The translations under genes were made by a program, and so were the position numbers. A stretch of 64,000 nt of DNA from contig SPDT01000002.1 in NCBI GenBank assembly GCA_008477525.1, forward strand, positions 1,054,001 to 1,118,000, read 5' to 3'. The stretch is from Hypomyces perniciosus. Lineage: Eukaryota > Ascomycota > Sordariomycetes > Hypocreales > Hypocreaceae. The notes below the pieces were generated by a model, which saw nothing but the letters and a program-made list of their open reading frames with translations, was not told the origin of the DNA and did not search any database. Positions 57,943-64,000 of the stretch are shown here, one piece after another (within the stretch, counting starts at the first letter, position 1; every line of letters starts with the position of its first letter).

Positions 57943-59612
57943 ATGGCCGAGGCTGATTTTGAGATCGACTTCTATGGCGATGCTGGCAACCAGCATGAGC
58001 AGCATGATGATGGCCACGCAGAAAGCGCGAATGATTACCAGGACGATGGCCACGGACGCGATAATGAACGCAGAAACGAGCAACGCCGCTCTAGCGGTCG
58101 CGACGGCGAGACAGAAGCGGTTACACCCCAACAAGGATTGAAAAGGAAGTCGGAGGAGCTCATCGACCGTCCTGTCGACAATGGAGCTACGGCTGCCATC
58201 ATGATTTCGGAGCTGAGCTGGTGGACGACCGACGATGACATCCGGGGATGGTTGCGCAAAGCAGGATGCGAAGGTGAAATCAAAGAGCTGACCTTCAGCG
58301 AGCACAAAGTGAACGGCAAGAGTAAAGGGTATGCTTCTCCGTGTATCTACTGCTGATACGGCTTTGATCTGCATGCTGATCCCTGTAGCCAAGCATATGT
58401 CGAGTTCCACAGTCGCCAAGCAGCGACAGCCGCGAAGCGTCACATCGACCACCTCACGACGGATGGTAACCAGGCTGGCCAGAAAAGAATATCGACGTCC
58501 TACTGGAACCCCGGAGTCAACCCGTTTCGAACACTGCCCAAGGATGCGCCGGCGCGGGTCAAGGAACAGCCGCGAGCGGCGCCCTCGGGCCCCTACAACG
58601 ATCGAGGCAACTTTGGCGGAGGCTTCCGTGGTAGAGGAGGCATGAATGGAAACCGCAGCATGATGTTCCCCAGCCGAAACTTTAATCCCAGCAGCTTGGG
58701 TTACCACACCACCCTGGGCCCACCGGGAGGAGGGTTCAACAACAACAATAACAACAATAACAACAACTCCATGGTTGGTGGAGGCGGCAACTTTGGTTTC
58801 AATAACCGAGGTGGCATGATGGGAGGTGGCATGGGAGGCGGCATGATGGGAGGTGGAATGGGAGGCGGAATGGGAGGTGGTATGGGTGGAGGGATGGGAG
58901 GCGGCATGGGAGGCGGCATGAGAGGTGGCCCTGGAGGTATGAGAGGGGGCCGCGGAGGAAACATGATGATGCCCACCACCATGTCGATTGGCATCCCGGG
59001 CACTGTGATGCTGAACAGCAACGGAATGCCAGGTACGCCCCTCCAGTCTACTTTTCACGACTCAGATTCGCAGATCACACCACAAGCGGTCGCCGCAGGG
59101 GGCTAGACGCCCTCGCCGTCGACTCCTTTGGCAGCAAGCGTTGCTCAACGCAGAAGAGGGCAGAGAACAGGCCAAGCGGCTGTTGCCAGCGCAACTTCTC
59201 CCCAGATGTTCCAACTCATGGCTCGATACGCTCGGGCATATCGGAACCGACATGTTACACAGCGTCGTGCACAGGCGTCTGCGCCTGCAGCCAGAACCCA
59301 TTCGCAGAACGGCTCCAGCACTTTAGCCGAACATGGCACGTCCCACAACACAGACTGTCGCTGTGACTGTCACCGGCAGCACCCTCCTCCACCAGCTCCG
59401 TTCCACTTCCCACTTCCTAATCAGCCTTGTCGTCCATGCTGTTTGTCTTCTACTGGCTTCCCCCAGCATTGCCACACGCAGTTTGCTAACAAGAGCTCAC
59501 AGGCGGCTACACATTTTCTGGATCATTCTTCGGCGGCGGCAGCGGCGGGAATCAGGGAGGAGGAGGCGACTGGGGCAATCCCCATGGCGCAAAGCGACCA
59601 CGTCCGGAGTGA
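57943..59612 (+). CDS. RRM protein with Gly/Met-rich tail, CPSF6 (CFIm68)-like
   Basis: Three exons, 57943-58328, 58389-59032 and 59503-59612, giving 379 residues. After an acidic N-terminus (FEIDFYGDAG) there is one RNA-recognition motif, about residues 85-155: RNP2 IMISELSWW and RNP1 SKGQAYVEF. Then come RGG boxes, a polyasparagine run (AAC/AAT repeat at 58738-58770), about ten GGGM repeats and, in the last exon, YTFSGSFFGGGSGGNQGGGG then DWGNPHGAKRPRPE. The layout is that of fungal relatives of the cleavage-factor-Im large subunit, which acts in mRNA 3'-end formation in the nucleus; this assignment is inference from RRM type and tail. The last intron is 470 bp, far longer than others here, but donor, a TGCTAAC branch and a CAG acceptor fit and the joined reading gives a conserved-looking C-terminus. 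Confidence 0.85.
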
Positions 59613-59935
59613 AAGAACCACTACTGACTTTCGTCGTTGCATGGCGGGATGACGGCACCAAAAACCAAAATCGAGGGCGTACACGGCGTGGTAGAACTGT
59701 ACTGATGAAGGGAAGGGAAATTTTTATTCAGGGAGTGGAGGGACATGTTTTAATTTCGCACAAGGATTAGGGTTTATTTTTTTGCTCTTTACTTTTACTG
59801 CAGTGTATGATAGATCAAAGCTGGGTTGATTTTGTTTTTCCAAAGACGTCTAGGAAGTTTCTGGCGCCAACAAAGCATTTGAGGGCAATCGTGTACTTTT
59901 TTATTTTTATCTGTTTTTGTTTCTCTTGGTTTTCA

Positions 59936-59971
<36 letters not shown>

Positions 59972-60168
59972 AAACATGTGGTTTGGGTGAGGGAGAGGGG
60001 AGGGAGGAGAGGGAGAGGGAGAGATGCGGTGGTGTGCGTGATCGTGATGTTAATGACGAGAAAATGAAGAGTGCAATTGGTTACTGGGGCGCAATTTGAC
60101 TATGTTTTGTTTCTATCATGATGATCAGGCGTGGGGGAAAAAAAGGCCGAGGCACAATCAATCAATCA
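59613..60168. other. Intergenic between convergent genes
   Basis: 3' ends of the RRM gene and the SET gene; contains an AGC repeat and a purine-rich GGGAGA stretch after it. Confidence 0.45.
59938..59967. repeat. AGC trinucleotide repeat, 10 copies
   Basis: Ten uninterrupted AGC units in the 3' untranslated or intergenic part. Confidence 0.95.
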
Positions 60169-61387
60169 TTATGAAGTGGATTGCAATCTTGCCATTGACG
60201 TTGATACCAGCTCTTTGATCTGAAGCCATCGATCCGTCAATCGCCCTCTGATCTCCTCATCCCCCGCGGCCAATGTCTTCAATTCATCTAGCGCAGCATC
60301 AATGTCCCTGCTATACTTGACAAGCACCTTGAGGAGCTGCGCGTCTACTACGTCGCTGTCTTCGTCCTCGTCTCTCACCCCGTCGAGCACGTCCTGCCAT
60401 TGGTGAATCGGCAGCCAGAGCATTCGCAAGGCTACCTGTGTGCGGTAGCACGCCGTCTGCGAGTCGAGCATGTACTTCTCCCAGAAGCCGGCGTCTTGCA
60501 GGTGCTCCCTCTGGGCGGCGGACAAGGACGGGCAGATGTACGGGTCCAGACGGGTTTCGTCCCAAGGGTTGATGGAGGACGGCAGGGCGAAGCCGTACTC
60601 GACGAGGAGGTTGTCGTTGGAGTGGGCGCCGTAGCGGACGAAGACCTCCTCGCCGGGATGGTGCGGGCGGGTGGTGGTGAAGGTGAAGCAGCGGTCGTCG
60701 TAGGAGACGGCGCAGAAGCCCTCGGGGGTGTGGTTGAAGAGATCGGCGATGGGCTGGAGGGCGAGGTGGCCGGACTTGGGGATAGTCTTGTTGGTCTTGC
60801 GGCTGGTGTGGTAGAAGGATCGGGTGTTGACCAGGAGCCAGGCGTAGAGGTAGTCATCCTTGGGGATGGCGGTCTCGGGATATGCGGCGGACACGAGGGC
60901 CCAGTCCTTGTTGAACTTGTCCTGCTGCGTGGTGAGGAGGGCCTTGGAGCCTGGGGGGAGGAGAGAGCGCAGTTTGGCGGGCCAGCAGATGGGGAGGCTG
61001 GCGTTGATATCTGCGCGGGTAGGGAAGACGGCTTTCCATTTGGTGAACTCTGGGCTGGTGTCGAGGCAGATGGACGTGGCGAGGATGGCGTGGACAGTGG
61101 CTCCAGGGAGGGTTTGGGAGATGGATTCCGGGGTGTTGCTGAGGGTCCGGAGAATAGAGATGGGGACCTGAAGGATGATCTCGTTGGCCTAGAGAGATAT
61201 GTGTGAGTGAGTGAGTGAGTGAGTGAGTCAATGGGTGGGGGATTTGATGAGTTTTGTCTCATACCTCGAGTTGACGAGTCGCAACGATACCGATTCCTCG
61301 TCCGGGAAGCACCTTTGGATAGATGCCGTTCAAGACGGCGCCTTGAGAGGTCGTCCACTCGATGAGCTGTTCGACTGCAGCGTCCAT
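60169..61387 (-). CDS. SET-domain lysine methyltransferase, RBCMT type
   Basis: Two exons, 61265-61387 and 60169-61188, giving 380 residues; the 76-bp intron carries six GTGA units near its acceptor. The start reads MDAAVEQLIEWTTSQGAVLN, followed by GRGIGIVATRQLEANEIIL, the first SET strand pair. An inserted i-SET of helices separates it from LQPIADLFNHTPEGF (the N-H motif that shapes the SAM pocket), then EEVFVRYGAHSNDNLLVEYG, the catalytic Y-G-x-x-S-N-x-x-L block. The C-terminal part is helical like Rubisco-LSMT substrate-binding domains. Such enzymes mono-, di- or trimethylate lysines on non-histone proteins (ribosomal proteins, elongation factors); the target is not predictable. It is a plausible full-length cytosolic protein with all SET motifs. 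It shares a short promoter interval with the NLR's 3' end. Confidence 0.88.
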
Positions 61388-61703
61388 GTTGTGTGTGGAT
61401 TGGGGGGTGTTGGATTGAGAAGAAAAATCGATGAAGCTGAGTCACGCTTTAGAACAAACAAAGCTATTTTATCAGGGCTACAAGTCAGCAAGATGAGATG
61501 GTCATATGATAAAATTTTTCGGTTAAAAATGATATTTTACCTCATTCAATATCTTTTATTGAAAATACCAAAGGCTGGGATGGATATGAATCGTGGGAAT
61601 TGCTAATTGAGATATCACAAGTATTAAGATGGCACCCTGGTCACAGTGTTAAGTCCCAACTCGCAGCGAATAGATAACCACGCTGAGGCTATGTGGTATA
61701 CTG
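61388..61703. other. Intergenic; promoter of the SET gene
   Basis: 316 bp between the SET start and the stop of the WD-repeat gene; AT-rich, nothing else seen. Confidence 0.4.
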
Positions 61704-64000
61704 CTAACTTTCAAGCGACGAGAAATCATAAAAGAAGACTCGGCCTGACTTGCAACCAATACAGATCTTATGCCCCTGCGTCGACCAGCTGTTGGGACCG
61801 TCACTGTGGCGATACTCTGGTGGCAACCAAAGCACAGGCCGACCATTGCGTGTGATCCAACACTCATCGTCGCTAACACCGTAGAATAATGACACATCTT
61901 CCACCAAAACTGGTTCACCATTTGCCAACCCCAAAGCCAAGTCCCAGATCTTCGGGGCTTCATCCTGTTTATATCCTGGCTTCGTCACAAGTCGGTGGCT
62001 GTCGGCACAAAAGGCAACGGAGACGAGTTCAGTAGCAGTCCTGGACTTCCTCAGTCGCTCAAGAAGGGTAACGGAGACGGGTTTAGTAGCAGTACTAGAC
62101 TTCCTCAGTCGCTCAAGAACGGAAACGGAGATGGGTTTAGTAGCAGTACTAGACTTCCTCAGTCGCTCGCCTGTGTCCGTTGACCAAACTTGGACATCCC
62201 CATTACGAGAGCTCGCAGCCACCAGCTGGCCGTCAGATGATATGGCCAATGAATGCAGATTGACCCAATCATGGTGAAATTTGTTGCGAGATTCAATTTT
62301 GACTCCCACAATACGCCATATCGAAATCCAATAATGCCGCATGTTTTGGAAACAAATGCACTTGCCGTCAGCTGATATAGCTATTGCGTTAATTTTTTCG
62401 AATTCGATCTCTTTGACTGTCTTCAGGCATCTGCCATCAGCCGTGCTCCAAATCTTCATAATCCCGTCCCTGTCAGCGGACACGGCAAGTTTCCCGTCTG
62501 CCGACATATTTACTACGGATACTTCCATCATGTGATATGCATCTGCTCCTCCCTCAGTTCCATCTCCGCTTGTATGAGTCGTATCCCAAATCTTGATTGT
62601 GCCATCCGCAGAACCGGAAGCAACCGACCGACCGTCAGAGGATATGGCCAATGTAGAGCATCCGGAATGGATTCCAATAGACTTTGGGGCATTGCCCTCT
62701 TCAAGGTCCCAAATCTTAAGTCTCCCGCCAGCAGTTTCGTACACAACCCATCGGCCATTGGTAGATATTTTCAATGCCTTGTAAAAACCCTCAGTTCGAT
62801 GCAAACATTCACCAGTTCTTAAATCCTTAACAATTAGTTGCCGGGAGCAGGTGGTTAACACAATAACCCCGCCGTCGGACGAGAAGGCAACCCTTTGGAT
62901 ATCATTATTCTCCGTGAATGTCTTCGCAAGCTCGTTGGTCATTCTGTCCCAGATCTGGACAGCGTTCTTTTGCCAAAAGGCAAGATGCTTCCCTTCGACC
63001 GACGTGACGAGTATGGGATCATCATCTCCTGTGCCAGTTGACATCTCATTTTGCCAAAAGGCAGGCATAAGATCATCATCTCCTGTGTCACTTGACATCT
63101 CAGTTTGCCAAAAGGCAGGATGCTTCCCTTCGACCGACGCGGGCATAGGATCAACTCCTGTGTCACTTGACGTCTTCGAGTAATATACAGGGGGGGAAAG
63201 AGGGTTTCGGTAACATTTGTAAGGTAACTCTATACAAAATTTACCGAAGCCTTGTGCGTGGCACTGTAGGTCTGAAATGTGAATCTTTCCATCGTGGAGT
63301 GGCGTAGCGGCCCAGATTTCGTCCAGATCCAAAATGTGAATTGTTCCATCACAGAATAGAGCGGCCCAACTTCCGTCTGGCGATATTGTCGCTCTGAATT
63401 GTGCAGCCTTGTAATTTATCCACTTCAATCCGCATTCGCTATCCCACATGATGAACGCTAAAGAACTATCTTCGGGTACAAGAATGCCTCGCCCGTTAGA
63501 AGATAGATCCAAGTTTTTCGCCTTAACACTGGTATGTATTGTCATGAGGCATTCGCCATTCGTGGCATCCCAGGTCTTGACCACGCCGTCACGAGATCCG
63601 GAGAAGAGCAGCTGATTGTCGGTAGAAAGTTTCACACATACAATTAGACTCTCATGCCCTTGGAGACTCTGCACGCACCGACTCCAATCAAGCTGGGGCT
63701 TTAGTACCCGACCGTGTTTCCCGCTTCTGTCACTGAATGTTTTCCGAATAATGCTTCTCTCTGGGGCAAATACAAGAGCCGAGTAATACACCTGTAGGGG
63801 TGTTGTTTCGATCATAAATCGGGACCAGAGGATGAATCGTCTTGCATCGTAGAGGAAAGCCGCAGCTTCGACGTCGTTTTCGGGCTAGCTGTTTAGTATT
63901 CCTGCTACGTATTCAATAGAACAACAGTCACTTACATCGACAAGTTTTTGCAGATCTTCTATAGCTTTAATGCCCGCGGTTACTTTACCCAGGAGACTCA
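61704..64000 (-). CDS. WD-repeat protein of NACHT/STAND (fungal NLR) type, N-terminus beyond window
   Basis: Last exon 61704-63884 (727 codons) and the end of the previous exon from 63936 on, over a 51-bp intron (GTAAGT donor, CTAG acceptor). The linker ...FLYDARRFILWSRFMIETTP then LQVYYSALVFAPERSIIRKTF is the stretch that follows the NACHT module in many fungal NLRs (HET-E/HNWD-like); the NACHT itself is outside, so this is inference. Then come about ten to twelve WD-type blades, e.g. CVQSLQGHESLIVCVKL, SGSRDGVVKTWDA and ASGSADGTIKIWDTTH. Intact receptors of this type sense non-self in heterokaryon incompatibility and immunity. Three odd insertions lie in the frame: an 81-bp MITE plus TA (27 codons), a run of repeats around SSDTGDDDLMPAFWQNEM, and three 18-codon repeats ERLRKSSTATKP. 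No frame break is seen. Confidence 0.85.
62028..62168. repeat. 54-bp tandem repeat inside the WD-repeat gene
   Basis: CTTCCTCAGTCGCTC recurs at 62046, 62100 and 62154. Each 54-bp unit encodes 18 residues (ERLRKSSTATKPISVSVL and variants), inserted before the blade that continues SVAFCADSHRLVT. Confidence 0.92.
62965..63175. repeat. Imperfect coding tandem repeat inside the WD-repeat gene
   Basis: Minus-strand protein has repeated blocks SSDTGVDPMPASVEGKHPAF, SSDTGDDDLMPAFWQNEM and STGTGDDDPILVTSVEGKHL, with the DNA cores TTTTGCCAAAAGGCA and TCCTGTGTCACTTGACATCT repeated. Unit sizes are unequal (about 54 and 75-80 bp) but in frame. Confidence 0.8.
63188..63266 (-). mobile_element. 79-bp MITE (copy 2), inserted in the WD-repeat coding sequence
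   Basis: Element 63188-63266 with TA at 63186-63187 and 63267-63268. On the minus strand it begins CAGTGCCACGCA like copy 1 and carries the inner TTCGGTAA/TTACCGAA pair; 62 of 79 bases agree with copy 1, no gaps. It encodes CHAQGFGKFCIELPYKCYRN and the following residues within the open frame. Confidence 0.85.

Noticed and set aside
57853..59058. 401-codon minus ORF rich in His/Ser
   Set aside because: It is the antisense of the Gly/Met-rich RRM gene; its composition mirrors the GGHG repeats and it has no proper start.
59128..59652. 174-codon plus ORF across the long RRM intron
   Set aside because: Starts in the intron at a non-ATG codon and ends in a shifted frame of the last exon; kept only as a note on alternative splicing.
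60400..61206. 268-codon plus ORF
   Set aside because: Antisense of the SET gene; Gly/Glu-rich because of the GC-rich third positions opposite.
60432..61445. 337-codon minus ORF, Pro/Ser-rich
   Set aside because: Frame-shifted shadow of the SET gene running through its intron.

Overview
The window is nuclear DNA of a filamentous ascomycete (Pezizomycotina; a sordariomycete, perhaps Hypocreales, is my inference). The basis is: split genes with short 51-110 bp introns carrying GTAAGT/GTATGT donors and CTAAC branch sites; a fungal-type ATP sulfurylase fused to an APS-kinase-like domain; and families such as FLC/TRP channels, oligopeptide transporters, GPI-anchored proteins and NACHT/WD40-type repeats. 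I assembled exon joins by hand from splice signals and reading phase; multi-exon gene coordinates below span all exons, with introns given in the evidence.

The left 27 kb is a gene graveyard with a few intact genes set in it. Remnants: an ACSS3-like acyl-CoA synthetase (2-525, +), a DAL5-type MFS permease (about 925-1420, -), an unidentified protein (about 6300-7130, -), an aminoglycoside-phosphotransferase-fold protein (about 15690-16900, -), and a C2-domain AGC kinase of the Sch9/Ypk type (25183-26981, -) that has lost its catalytic residues and gained stops. Intact genes here: a flavin-carrier/TRP-like membrane protein (3154-5451), a DUF84 inosine/xanthosine triphosphatase (8941-9540), an OPT-family peptide transporter (11784-14610, five exons, one GC-AG intron) and a GPI-anchored secreted protein (17937-18966). 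A tRNA-Arg(ACG) with a short intron lies at 8248-8327, beside a 79-bp TA-flanked MITE.

From 27 kb on, intact genes predominate: an endonuclease/exonuclease/phosphatase protein, a lineage-type cysteine-rich hypothetical protein flanked by degenerate minisatellites, a short-chain dehydrogenase (four exons), an RD-repeat conserved protein, ATP sulfurylase (five exons, one a stop-free 63-nt intron), an ankyrin-repeat protein, tRNA-Asn(GTT), a possible small zinc-ribbon protein, a GDT1-family Ca/Mn-proton exchanger, a DCAF11/LEC14B-like WD40 protein, an RRM/Gly-rich CPSF6-like protein, a SET-domain methyltransferase and, running off the right edge, a large WD-repeat protein of the NACHT/STAND (NLR) type. 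The stretch 45-51 kb is gene-poor and rich in short tandem repeats.

The genes do not form one pathway; they are mostly single housekeeping or accessory loci with their own promoters. The most unusual observation is that the same 79-bp MITE found by the tRNA at 8 kb lies, opposite way round, inside the coding sequence of the WD-repeat NLR at 63 kb. Element plus TA duplication is 81 bp, so it adds exactly 27 codons with no stop. The same gene carries two further recent-looking in-frame tandem expansions. This suggests a receptor-like protein being diversified by repeat and transposon insertion.
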